Assembly (NCBI RefSeq): GCF_025766255.1
Contig: NW_026516683.1
Coordinates: 463,532-527,531 of the forward strand
Length of the DNA stretch: 64,000 nucleotides
Origin: Zychaea mexicana
Taxonomy: Eukaryota; Mucoromycota; Mucoromycetes; Mucorales; Lichtheimiaceae
Direction: 5' to 3'
Shown here: positions 12,403 through 23,217 of the stretch, piece after piece
How the letters are laid out: each line of letters begins with the position of its first letter
How positions within the stretch are numbered: the first letter of the stretch is position 1
Made by a program: the position numbers and the translations under genes
Notes under the pieces: model-generated
What the model saw: the letters and a program-made list of their open reading frames with translations, nothing else
The model's database searches: none
Told to the model about the DNA's origin: nothing

Positions 12403-13120
12403 AAATACTCTTTATTCTATCAAATATTATATCCACATTTTTTAATTTATTGGTATTATTTTCACTTAATAATTTCTTTTCATACATTAATATATTGTAT
12501 AACAATTGTAAACAATATTCATCTCTTTGAAAATTTTTATTAATGTTATTGCTATCATTATCTTCTTTATCATCATCTGAATTGCTATCATCTGAATTAT
12601 CATTATCTGAATTATTATTATTTGAATTACCATCATCTGTATAATAACCATCTTCTAAACAATGTTCACAATATGTTCTATTACTATCTTCTTTTATATA
12701 GCATCTATTGTATTCAAAATTTCTACATTTATTATATCTTTTCTTTTTAGTATTACTAATATGAGGAGTACTAAGATTTGAAAGACTTCGTTTATTACTA
12801 TCATTGTTATTATCTTCTATTTCACTATTATCTGTTAATAGCTCATTAATATTTTTTTCTCTATTATAATTCTCATTACTTACTAATACATCATTACCTT
12901 TTAATGAACTATCATCTGTAACAGATGGTGTTGATAAATTTTTTGTTTTATTGTTATTGTATTTTTTTCTTTTACTTCCTCTTCTTTTTGTTATTTTATA
13001 ATATTCTTGATATTTTTCTTCTTGTTGACCATTTTCATTATTATATGATATTTCAAAATCAATTTGTTTATTTTTTTCATCATATAGAAAATTAACATTT
13101 TTAATATTGTTTTCAATCAT
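12359..13120 (-). CDS. Merlin-associated acidic zinc-finger protein (gene D), copy 1
   Basis: Unrecognised protein that accompanies each Merlin transposase in convergent orientation. From Met at 13120 it is open for 253 residues. Relative to the 273-residue copy at 54160-54981 it lost the first 20 codons through a TAA at 13151-13153. It has a Lys/Arg-rich segment, an Asn/Ser/Asp-rich disordered stretch with long Asp runs, and a compact Cys cluster (C-x7-C-x10-C-x2-C) that could bind zinc. The C-terminus (DIIFDRIKSIFIDLGF) looks helical. A role as transposition accessory or host-interaction factor is inference from its constant pairing. Codon use is as AT-rich as the Merlin gene and unlike the GC-richer MULE genes next door. 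Confidence 0.65.
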   Translation of the reverse strand: MIENNIKNVNFLYDEKNKQIDFEISYNNENGQQEEKYQEYYKITKRRGSKRKKYNNNKTKNLSTPSVTDDSSLKGNDVLVSNENYNREKNINELLTDNSEIEDNNNDSNKRSLSNLSTPHISNTKKKRYNKCRNFEYNRCYIKEDSNRTYCEHCLEDGYYTDDGNSNNNNSDNDNSDDSNSDDDKEDNDSNNINKNFQRDEYCLQLLYNILMYEKKLLSENNTNKLKNVDIIFDRIKSIFIDLGFSFDFHYNT

Positions 13121-13605
13121 AAAATTATTTATAATTGATCTTTTTATTTTTTATGTAAATTTTTTATGTGTCTCTTCCATTTTGATATTAGTTTTATATG
13201 GGTATTGTAAATTTTTACGTACTTCACTTTCCTCTTTTAGATTTTTACGTACTTAGCTACTAGAAATTTACGTACTTGGCCACCGAAGTACATAAATCAG
13301 TTCTCGCGCTGTATATTTGTACTATAAAATTTTACGTACTTCTCATTTTGGAGTTTACATACTTCCGATTTTATGTACCTGCTGTATTTGATTTTTAGAG
13401 CATCCCCAGCGGTGGCTGTATCTGTAAAATAGCAATAAAAAAATACAGATTTTTGACTACAGCGGTAGCGCTAAATAGAAATGTAAATTAGTTTATCTCC
13501 ATTTGCAACACTGTTGGCAGCAAATATAGAGTCAATTTGCCGACGTGCTGAAAACTTTTCTTCTTTCTCCCTTTCTCTGCTTTCAATAAGCTAATTTTTT
13601 CTTCC

Positions 13606-14653
13606 ATGAGTCCCAACAACAGTAACAGCAACAGCAACGATACCGAACCTATCAACGGCGGCTGAGGAAAGAGTTTCTCAGCAGCAGAAGATAAACAGCT
13701 ATGTAATGCATGGTTGAATACGAGCATGTGTCCTGTTACAGGCGTTGAATTGAAAGGAGAGGCATTTTGGATTGCTATCCACAAAAGTTTTTTGGAACGC
13801 ATGAAGGAGAGCGCAAAACTCGTGCTGGAAAGCACTGGATATGAAGTTCACATCATTGAACGTACTGTAAAGTCGATTAAGGATCGTTGGACCTATATCC
13901 ACCCTAGAGTTTCCAAGTACATTGGCTGCGTTGCCCAAGTGGAGAGTGGTTATACAAGTGGCACAAATATAACTGACGAGGTGATTATTATAGCGTATAT
14001 GCTGATATAGTTTTCATGGTAAACGTGATCCTATCACCACGGTTATTTATATCAATGCAAATAAACCCTTATGAAGGTGGAAGCTGTTAAAGCACTGTTC
14101 GAGAGATATTACAAGCAAAGCTGGAATCTAAGCCATTGCTATGCTCTCCTCAAGAATGAGCCAAAGTGGATGGATCTTGAGAAGAAGAAGAAGGATGAGG
14201 AAGGGTCGACGGCCAGGGCCAACAACGCAAAGAAGGGAGGCGCGAATCAAGGCTCGAGTGAGCGACCCATCGGGCGCAAGCAAGCAAAAGCGCAACGTGG
14301 CGAGAAGCGTCAACTCGAAGAAGATGAGTCCGAGTTAGTCGCCATAGAACGCGAGCAACTCGAGTGGACGCGGAAACGCGTTTCTTTTGATGCAACGCCA
14401 ATCATACATCATCATCATGAACACGAACATAAGTGATATGGACGAGGACTCTGCGGAATACTTCCGTATAATGAAGAAAAGGGTCCTCAAGGCTTTGAAG
14501 GAGGAAGAAAAAGCTGCTGAACAAGGCAGTGGTGTGGCTGAACTAGATGCCGCAGCTGTCATAGAAGAAGAGAGTGTAGAAGATGAAGAAGGAGAAGAAG
14601 GGGAAGAAAGTAGAGAAGATGCAAATGACGAACATGTAAGCGATGAAAATTAA
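13606..14653 (+). pseudogene. PIF/Harbinger Myb/SANT-like protein, left copy, broken
   Basis: Second protein of PIF/Harbinger elements; it normally binds the terminal repeats and helps import the transposase. Starting at ATG 13606, the frame meets TGA after INGG and continues with FSAAEDKQLCNAWLNTS and GEAFWIAIHKSF, the trihelix/SANT signature. A 96-nt intron (13981-14076) keeps frame (TDE then VEAVKALFERYYKQSWNLSH). The exon 2 frame ends at 14436 after a His-rich stretch. The acidic C-terminal part (MDEDSAEYF onward, to 14653) lies in another frame, so a small deletion is likely. The TGA and this frameshift are shared with the right copy, so they predate the duplication. A different start downstream of the TGA cannot be excluded. 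Confidence 0.7.
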
Positions 14654-14664
14654 AAGATCAATGT

Positions 14665-16032
14665 TTATTCTGAGCTCTCTCCATGACGGCTCCATAGATG
14701 ATCGATCAAATCTTCTTTCAACTGTGCATGAACTTGACTATCTCTTATGTCTACATGTCGTTGGATGAACTCTTCTAAAGTTTGTTGATCGCGATTGATC
14801 TGCGGTGTCGTAGGATCGTGGTACTGGAATCGGCTATTATCTGTATCAATCTGCAATGGTAGCTTGTACCTAGCACGCTCATCCTCCACGATCATATTAT
14901 GCAGGATAATACACGAAGTCATGACATTATGAATATCTTCACGTTTCCATAATCTTACAGGTCGTTGGATTATACCGAAGCGTGATTGCAATGCACCAAA
15001 AGCACACTCGACATCCTTGCGATATGCTTCTTGCTTTCTTTTGAATAACTACACAGAAAATAGGTTTTAATAAGAGCATAGTGCAATCATATTTCAGTAC
15101 CTGTTCTTTGGTGCTATAGGTTCGCCAGGAATCGATTGTATTAAAGTTGCCCATTTTGGATAAATTCCGTCAGCGAGATAGTATCCTTTGTTATACACGT
15201 GGTCACCAATAGTAAACTCGACGGGTGGTGTACGACCAGCGGCAAGATCAGCAAACAAATGTGAACGATGTAGCACATTGATATCCTTGAGGGAACCAGG
15301 GAGCCCAAAGAATGCGTGCCAGATCCATAAGTCACAGGATGCCACTGCCTCAAGAATAATTGTGGCCTTTTTTTCTTTTCCTTGGTACTGGCCCCTCCAA
15401 GCAGTAGGACAATTCTTCCATTCGACATGCATGCAATCAAGAGACCCAAGCATGCCCGGAAAGTTGCGCTTTTCAGCAAAAGCCAACAGCCTCTTGGTAT
15501 CTTCTGCATTGGGCGCACGAAGATATTCGTCACCAAAAGCCTTGATTACTGCCGAGCAAAAACGCTTTAAACACTCTAAAGCAGTGCTTTCACCCATCCG
15601 AAGATATTCGTCGACTACCTTGGCACTGCCTCCGTAAGCAAGTTGTCTCATCGCAGCAGATACTTTTTGCAACGTCGAATGGCCCGGTTTTAACGCAGCA
15701 TCATACTTTTGTTCAAAATAATTGTCATGCTGTTTTACGCCTTCTACTATACGTAAAAAAAGATCACGTTCCATACGGTAGACGCGGCAAAAGTCTTTAT
15801 CGTCATATACGGAATCTTCAGCAAAGTAGTCCTTGTATAGACGATCTGCGCCAGCTACACGGTCGCGTTCCTTTGTTTTGTGCCCAGGAACAGACCCGTT
15901 TTTATGGGTTGGTGTTTCTCTATGCTTTCTGGCAAGCATTTGAAAAAGGCGTTTTCGTCTGCGGGTTCCAATAATAGCACTCTCTTCTTCCTCTTCGAGG
16001 AGAAGATCAAAAAGTTCGGATGCGGTAGACAT
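14665..16032 (-). pseudogene. PIF/Harbinger DDE_Tnp_4 transposase, left copy, frameshifted
   Basis: Cut-and-paste transposase. Exon 1 is 16032-15101, a 52-nt intron spans 15049-15100, and exon 2 is 15048-14665. Catalytic residues are the Asp of GSLDCMHVEW, the Asp of LADGIYPKW and the Glu of DVECAFGALQSRF. One base is missing just before the donor site (CACCAAAG here against CACCTAAAG in the right copy), so the exons join out of frame. Apart from this and a Cys in place of Arg after the catalytic Glu, it is nearly identical to the intact right copy at 56465-57833. Confidence 0.85.
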
Positions 16033-16181
16033 AAAAGATAGGAACAGAAGAAAGGCAGTAATACCGAAAATACCGATTTCAAAATACCGAAACCATCAAA
16101 GAAGCCACTCTGGCGGTAAATTTATTCTTTATTTCGGATCTTGATTTTGCAGCTGGATTACCGAAACCGCTGGGGATGCTC

Positions 16182-16637
16182 TTACATACCTTGAGCGCTA
16201 AGAGGACCATACATGTTGTTGTTGTCACTTTTAAGATTTATTTTTTATGCCAACTATTACCACTCTACGCACTATAAGCATACCCTATCCACTTGCATAA
16301 TAATCACACAAGTACATTTTTTTCTTTTGATTTTAAGAACGTCGTAGCACTCTTTGTATATTATTAAGTTTCAATGGAGGGCAAGGAAGAGCAAACTATA
16401 TTTTTAAGGAAAAGAAAAAAAGGTACATGGATTTAGCAGAAAGGGGAAGAAGCAAAAAAAAAAGGGAGATTTATACTTGGGATATTATTTATATGATAAA
16501 GAGAAGTAGAATATGCTTATTTCCTGTCTTTTGCAATAGGTATAATACTACTAGATCTTGTAATAGGCTAACAGAAATATAATAGCGGGTTAGCATCAGC
16601 TTGACGCTTTATCCCTGTTGGAGATTTATATAGCTCA
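16182..16637. other. MULE 3' arm, non-coding
   Basis: Sequence between the nested PIF element and the stop codon of the MULE gene. It is AT-rich with purine-rich runs near 16405-16480. I see no gene. Confidence 0.5.
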
Positions 16638-19600
16638 TTACCGCTCAAATTCTTTTTCTTCTTCTTCCGTAATAAACGGTTTGTCAAGATGATTATTGTC
16701 CTGTGCGAGTTTACGATATATGACGGAGTGCGTGTATGCTACCTTGCCATGGATTTTCTTGAGTTTTTTAGCGACACGCTTCGTATTATTGAACTCGTAA
16801 ATGTTGTTGTCAGGCGCTCTGCATGTTGTTATATAGTGAAAACCAGTAGGTCGTGTACAGTAGATTCTGCCACATAGGTGATACTCTGCTTTCATTATGC
16901 TTATATGCTCTGGATAATAGACCATGCTGGATTCGTTGGACGCGTATTTTTCACGCCACTCGTGATCTTTTCCTAGTATTCGATCGTGAACGATGATGAA
17001 GCTGGCATAGCTGACAATGTTTTGCATATAAAGATTTCTGCTGCTGGTTTCAACACGAGCTTGTATAATCTTTTGTTGCAGTAATTTGTCAAAGCTGTTT
17101 TCGGTGGGATCTTCAAGGTCCTCCTCATCGAAATCCTTATCCGTCAAGTGGAAGATGGATGACCGGTTTCGAATCTTGTCTCCTTGAACATAGGCCTCAG
17201 CCATTCATGTTTTGGCGCTATTGTCCTTAGGAGTAGATATTTTGGTGGCCTGTGGTCTTGTCTTGAATTGTAGATAGGCACGTAAAATATCATTATTCTT
17301 AAGTATACATTGGAGCACGTCTGATGGGTCTCCGAATACCCCTTTGCGCTCGATATTTAACTTTGCACCGTGGTCCCAGATAAATTGGCGGAAGGACAAG
17401 ACAGGACCTGTAAAGTCCTGCTGTCTGGACGCACTCCAATGGTCTGATAGTAAATGTGCTCTTTCATCATTATCGATTTTCGGAGGTTCAGGAATGTAAG
17501 GCAGAATCACCCTTAACATTATTTGTAAAAAGCAGTCGATGAAGCAAGCATTATCAGCATTGGGAACAATAGCGATTGGATACTTGTTTAGCGAGCTCAA
17601 ATGCGAAGAACGTTCACTAAAGGTATCAGGTATACATAAGATTTACATTAGGCTTTGAATAATTTCTCTCTCAATTTACGTACATCATATTTTTCGTTGC
17701 ATGTTTCTTCGCTCTATATTCTTGCTTCTTTTGCTGTTTGAACAACTCTCGGATATCAGATAGCTTTTTCGCGCATTCTTCTCGAGCATTGGCCGCTTCT
17801 TTTCTTTTTCTGTCACAATCTTCAGCTGCTTCTTTTTGACTACTATAATCGTTTTTTTCGGTATCCTCTCGATATTCAGGTACAGCCAAAGAGTCTATAT
17901 ATATGTTTTAATTAGGTTTCAATTACTGTATTCTCAAACTCTTACAAACAACAAGCTTATTGTTTTACCAAGTGAAGTATCATTAGTTGTTTTTCTTGCT
18001 CTTTTGGTTGGCTCATTTTGATCTGAATTATTTTCTGTATAGCGCTTTCTGGTATTAGTGGTAGAACTTCTTGACAATAATTGCTTAAGTTTCTCTAGAG
18101 GACGACTGTCGCTTATGTTTTTCTTTTTAGGCGCTTTGAAAGGACTGCATATATAAAGCGTAGAATAAGCCAGATGCTAACTAGTTTCGATGCAATACAC
18201 ACCCTCACTACGCTAAGAAGAAACTTACGAAGGCGCAGATATTTTATAACGTATATTTTTGCCAGCAAGAACATGTTCCAAGTTACTCTCTTCATTTCGC
18301 ATATAGTTGAAAAGTTCAGGTAACGTTGAAAGAATCGGCTTGGATTGCTGAACGAAACGGTAGATATTACGATGGAATGATTCTACGCCGTTCGTTGTTC
18401 TTGTGGCATTGAGTAAAAGCTCTTCATGCAGCGTCGTTTTCGAGCGAAAGATCATACTAGCAACGCCAGGTCGAAGCCACCAGTTTAGCCATTTTGAAGT
18501 ATGCGGGAATTCTTTCTCCATTTGAGCGGTTACAACATCAAACATCTGTTCCACCGTCGTCTCATACATGACCCTGGTGTATTCCAAGAATATCCTTCGG
18601 CGATCCACTGGTACAACATCACCCATTTTTTGTATATGTTCAACCGACTGTTTCCAGTGAAAATAGCAACCCTTTAAGTACGTCTCCCCACTTTTGGCAC
18701 CGGGAAAAATGTTGCTGAACGCAATAAAAAAGCCGGTTCTTTGTGCTTGGGAAAAGTCCATCATTATCCCACACATAGATGGTTCACCGTCGTCGTTTTT
18801 CTTTACATTCAAAACTTTGAACATTGTCGTGAAGAACGAAACGAAGTTTTTAGTGGTTAAACCACCAAGAACCGCTTGGAAAACTGGAACATACTTTTCC
18901 AGTTTTTCTTGATATATGACAGAGTTGCAGAGGTAATAGCCGTCGCCAAAGCAGGAGTAAGTGACATCCATTAGAATTGGTTGGCGGCTGTAGTCAACAT
19001 CGTCCAGAATGTACGGCGAAGCGAAAGGAATGCAAAAACTGTCAGGATGGAGGTCGAGTAGTGAACGAAGATAACCGGGATACTCGACATTGAGCTTCAT
19101 TACTGAAGCAGTTACTGTTTCGATGCTGGGTATACCTTTAGCGTTGAAGCCATTGGCTGCAAGGATGTTGCGGCGGTGATACGCAACTTTACCAGCATGC
19201 TGTAAGTCGCTGTCGATCTCGCGCAGAGGTTGTGGTGGGTTCATTGGTCTTTGAGAGCTGGTGCCTATAACAAGAGCCATGGGTCTTTCCTGCGGGGATC
19301 GCAAAACTCTCTCAGCAAGTTTGGCGACGGAGCTCTTGCTGATATGAACGGCTTCATATCGACTGTGCGAATGTACACCACAATGTTCGACACTGCCCAC
19401 ACTGCCAACGAACTTGAAGTGGACACGAACCTTACAGGGAATATGTCGCAACTCCGTATCGCACTTGACACACTTCTGCAGCTTGATAAGTGCTTTGGTG
19501 CTGGCTGGCCTAACCGGAAGGTTCTTTCGTACACAATCGTCTTTTACACATTGCACGGCACCGAGACAAACCTTCATGATGCTAACACCGCTTTCAGTTT

Positions 19601-19742
19601 TCTTTTGATTTTGCTGATGTAGCTGCCAGCCGATGTCAGTGGGTCGCGCATACGTTTGGTCCGTTTTACGAATTAACGTGACCTGCTCAATCTCATCGCC
19701 GTCGATCCATTTTGTAAATTCAGATTTCATGTTGTAGGACAT
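16638..19742 (-). pseudogene. MULE transposase fused to a USP-like cysteine peptidase, left copy (one in-frame TGA)
   Basis: Four exons splice in frame: 19742-18229, 18144-17969, 17894-17684 and 17616-16638 (introns 84, 74 and 67 nt), together 960 codons. Residues about 70-125 hold a C-x4-C ... H-x-H zinc finger of the WRKY/GCM1 type often found in MULEs. The catalytic core has Asp about 259 (ILMDVTYSCF), Asp about 329 (GIMMDFSQAQ), the CxxH pair at about 359-362 (GCYFHWKQ) and Glu about 454 (TNGVESFHRN). A basic, coiled-coil linker follows (about 505-630). The C-terminal part has a Cys box, NACFIDCFLQIM (Cys about 658), and a His box, GFHYITTC with YEFNN (His about 894), as in C19 ubiquitin-specific proteases. 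A TGA at codon 771 separates the two boxes; the right copy has the same TGA. Either it is an inactivating CGA-to-TGA change or it lies in an unrecognised intron. Confidence 0.75.
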
Positions 19743-20126
19743 GGTACATAAAGGTTGATGTACGTAAAAATTGGTGTCAGTGAGTTTGTAAGACTAGTGA
19801 GTGTAAGTAGTCAAGGAACGCACTCAGAAAAAAGAGACCGGTTTTCCTACCAGAGCGACTGCTTTTCCTGCAATCGCCGAAAATGGAAGTACATAAAAAT
19901 TCGCGCACCCATTTTATATATATAAAATTTAAATATCATCGCTCTTTTAAAATTACCATTTGCCGCTTCTTGCCCAAATTGTTACTGGGAAACTGGGAGC
20001 AGGTGTAAAGTTGTTTTAAAACATTAGGTCTTTTGTTGCCATAGATACCATTGACGAAGGTAAAGAGTAACAATAACGATGGATCTGAATAAGAACACGG
20101 CAATGGCCACTAAAATGTTATAATCC

Positions 20127-21926
20127 ATGTTACAAAAAGTTATAGAGCAATATATTCTTGACCAAGCAAATCACCCTTTGAAGTTGGACGAGTTCATCAA
20201 GAGCAAACGTCGGTTCATCGCGTCAATAATGGATCTCAGTGAAAATTATAAAGACTTGTGGTCTGCGCGTTTTGCAAAGATTGTCCGCAAACATAACTTG
20301 ACTGTGGTGGGTACTTAAATATATATGACACAAAAAAGAGCAGTTTAATACATGTTTCAAAAGTTCACCGTTATTCATTTTTTATATATTTGGCAAATTG
20401 TTAGGCTAAATCCCAGGTTGACTGGGTGTGCTGACCACAGCATTTTTCGAACATTTATCCAAAAACCAATCGGCAACCCCTTCAGAAGCATCATCGACAA
20501 AAAATACCACCACCACTAATAATACCACCCCGAAACTAAAAGAAGGCGACTATAAGAAGTTTGACGCGATGTACCAAAGTCTCAATCGCAACACCTTTTG
20601 GACACTTAGTACTGGGACGGTGGTGGAAGATAAAGTTAAGGAGCTTGCCATGAAACTGTCCAACGAACAGTAAGTATTTGTTCTTGATTGTTTTACCCTT
20701 CCTCTCTTCTCTCTACTTAATTTTTTGTTCTTTTCTAGCCCTAGTCATTCAATGATTTTAGACACTTCTGATCCAGTCTGGCTCGAGTATTTCACTAAGA
20801 GTGAATTGAAAGAAATAGAGGATGAAAAAAAAGTAACACTCTCAGAATTACCTAAAAGCATGCAAACATATTTGGATTGCTACAACGGCTTGGTAGGTTT
20901 CTTGTTTCTTATTTTTTTTTTGCTTTAAGACATGTATAACATTTTTTATTGCAACAATAGAAAACATTGGATGAACTCTGGAACGAACATACGAAACATA
21001 GCCTCCACCCAATTCGTGATGCAGACCTTTACTGGGTTCATTCATCAGTGAGGAATGTGTTGGAGATCTTGATGCATGGCCTGCACAAAAAATGTAAGAC
21101 CGAAGCTGATTATATGAAGAGAGCATGGTCAATAATTGACTGTTGTTTCGACAATGGAGACCTTGATGTTATTTCGTATGTATCTGGTGGTAAACATTGC
21201 GTATGGATTATTATGATAAATTAACTTGTCTGTTTATATTCTAATTAGCGGAGAATATGTCTCTAAAGCCTCTTCAACCCGAGTTAATCTCGATCGCTCC
21301 CTTGCTGCATTATCCAGACGAAAAATCGGTACAAAAACCGACATTCTTTTCACCACGGAATATTTGGAATTCGGCACTGTGGAAGCAGGAAAAATATCCG
21401 ATGTCAACAGCACAAAAACACTATATGAAGCAGGCATGAAGCTGCCAAAGAACTTGAAAGATATGCTGTATGATCTTGTTCAGGAGTGTCCGTCGCAACT
21501 CATAAATATAAAGACATGTGGTATCATCATTTCTGGTGAGTTAATTTACTAATTTGCAATACACTACAATTATTCTTCGTCCATCCAGTCCACTAATTCG
21601 ACTGACTGCTAGGTTTAAATATGCTTCCTATCGTTATGGATTGTCCTCGTGGTTGTGTCTCAAGGATCAATCGTCCAGCTCGGTTTCATCATTATCCATC
21701 CACTGCATCCGATTTTCTGAAGAAGATCAAGTCCATCATCCGAGTCATTTACCATACAAAAAAAACAATGACTGACGTGTATGATTTATTGAGCGAGACT
21801 GAAGATGAAAACGAATATGGTTCTCAGCGACCTATTCTTCTACCGCCATCATTCATCCCAATAACAACAAAATCTGGAAAAAAAAGAAAGACATCTAGTA
21901 CCGAATCAGAAGCAGTACCAATTTAA
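20127..21926 (+). pseudogene. Family A copy 3, nearly complete, one frameshift
   Basis: The best copy for reading the gene structure. Exon 1 is 20127-20306, exon 2 20405-20669, exon 3 from 20739, exon 4 from 20961, exon 5 from 21249, and exon 6 from about 21613 to TAA at 21924-21926. Exon 2 is one base short (TGACTGGGTGTG against TGACTGGGGTGTG in the other copies), which breaks the frame. The full protein would be roughly 450-500 residues: a helical N-terminus, a Thr/Asn-rich linker (STKNTTTTNNTT), a conserved central region, and an acidic, Lys-rich tail (SETEDENEYG, KKRKTSS). No signal peptide or membrane segment is visible. The function is not recognised. Confidence 0.7.
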
Positions 21927-22362
21927 TATCCCATCATCGTTGTTTCTGGTGTTAGTATCTATTGCCTAGCTTACTTTTTTGTTCTGTAGCAATTTGTTTC
22001 ACCTGCAAGCTGTTTTTTTACATAACATGAGTTCTCAAGAGGTATTGCCAAACTGGCGCACAGAATTCCCTGCTAAAAATTGCCCGCTAAATCCATTTAT
22101 TTGCCAAAATTAGCAGTTTTCAAAACCAGAGTTAGTCACTAACATTGCTAGCTTTCAATTTAGCTGACTACCCCCTTTTGCCCAGAGGCCATTTTTCCGC
22201 CCCCATAAATCGATAGAAACACCTGCTTATTGTATGTCATCATATACAATGTGTAGTTGTTTTACTCTCAGATAATTTTGATACAGCAGCTTAAAGGTAT
22301 GATCGTATGTATATAACTGGTAGGAAAAACATGAATGGGATTAATATACTACAGCTTATTAT
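21927..22362. other. Family A 3' tail, ends at CTTATTAT
   Basis: Same tail as at 10849-11313, but after the octamer CTTATTAT (22355-22362) the sequence becomes unique instead of entering a Merlin unit. This marks one end of the repeat unit. Confidence 0.6.
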
Positions 22363-22761
22363 ACAACCTCAATGTCCCGACATGTCACAGCAGGTCACCT
22401 GCAAAGGGACCCGCAAGAAATAACACTTGTTTTCTGCCATCTACATGAAAAATAACTGGAGTTATTGCCGTGCGGGTCACAAAATAATAATATTACTCTC
22501 TGTCCTTTTGTTTCTGACACCGTTGCTATGCTACTACCTGTCATTGTCATTGTCATGTGTTCCATTTTCAAATTCATCTATATTATACTTGCGATTTCGC
22601 CATTACAACAGTAAATCTAAAACATATGACGGAAAGATATTTTACAATAAGCGACGCTTCTTATCTTCTTCAAACAAAATATGTTTCATTTATTTCAAGT
22701 AATTAGTTTAAGTGGGTCTGCTGAACAAGTAGCAAAGGGAGAAAAGAGCTATCATAAACAC
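22363..22761. other. Spacer downstream of the Crypton gene
   Basis: Unique sequence with no gene. The first 150 bases contain several copies of GGTCAC or GTCCCGAC-like words; a Crypton end may lie here, but I cannot define it. Confidence 0.4.
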
Positions 22762-23185
22762 CTAAATATTTTGGAAAATCGTTGTCGCCTGTTTGTTAAG
22801 CTCGTTTAAGCTAAGTCCAAGAGCATTGCGCCTTTCTTCGCCCATTGCTGCTGCTGTCGTTTCCGAAATCCCTTTGGCAGAGGCAAATCGCTCAACCTCC
22901 TTAATGATCTTGATTCTGCGACTGAAGAACTTGTGATCGCCGTTTCTCCATTTTGCACCCCAACGTTGTTCCAGTGTTTTCACTGCATAGCCTCCAGTAA
23001 GCCCAACCGACCACTCTGCCCAAAGGTCAGTGACATTCTTGATTCCCCGGCTCATCATGTAAAACGGTGGCTCACTCGTTGCATCAAGACCCAATGATTC
23101 AGAAGGTGCTGAACTCGGGATGGATGTAACTGTTGCTGTTGTTGGCTGCTGCTCTGGATAGTGCTGCTGTGTTGGCATTGGTGCT

Positions 23186-23217
<32 letters not shown>

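Larger units (their letters stand above)
13398..16181. mobile_element. PIF/Harbinger transposon, left copy
   Basis: Perfect 16-bp terminal inverted repeats GAGCATCCCCAGCGGT (13398-13413 and, inverted, 16166-16181) are flanked by TTA at 13395-13397 and 16182-16184, the usual PIF/Harbinger target. It carries the standard two divergently organised genes: a Myb/SANT-like DNA-binding protein on the plus strand and a DDE_Tnp_4 transposase on the minus strand. It sits inside the MULE left arm. Confidence 0.95.
13200..19910. mobile_element. MULE (Mutator-like) transposon, left copy, with nested PIF element
   Basis: The ends are GGGTATTGTAAATTTTTACG and the complement of ATAAAAATTCGCGCACCC, an imperfect inverted repeat sharing GGGT and AATTTTTAYGTACTTC. 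Flanking 9-mers GTTTTATAT (13191-13199) and ATTTTATAT (19911-19919) match at 8 of 9 bases, as expected for a MULE target duplication. Without it, gene D would abut family A copy 3, as it nearly does near 44000. It holds one large minus-strand gene and a complete PIF/Harbinger element in its left arm. The left arm contains at least five copies of TTTACGTACTT or close variants. Confidence 0.85.
5975..22362. repeat. Left copy of the large duplicated transposon block
   Basis: From here to 22362 the order is family A copy, AT/minisatellite segment, family A copy, Merlin gene, gene D, MULE with nested PIF element, family A copy. The same order and near-identical sequence recur from about 47907 to the right edge. 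The two blocks differ by scattered substitutions and indels, by a 321-bp insertion present twice only here, and by a fold-back insertion present only on the right. The left end at 5975 starts inside family A intron 1, so this block is truncated. Confidence 0.85.

Noticed and set aside
13606..13670. Programmed UGA readthrough in the PIF Myb-like and MULE peptidase genes
   Set aside because: The following bases (GGA and ATG) do not match the CTA context of known fungal readthrough; mutation is simpler.
11314..22362. A Starship-like giant element
   Set aside because: No DUF3435-type captain gene at a unit end; the only tyrosine recombinase is a Crypton in the spacer.
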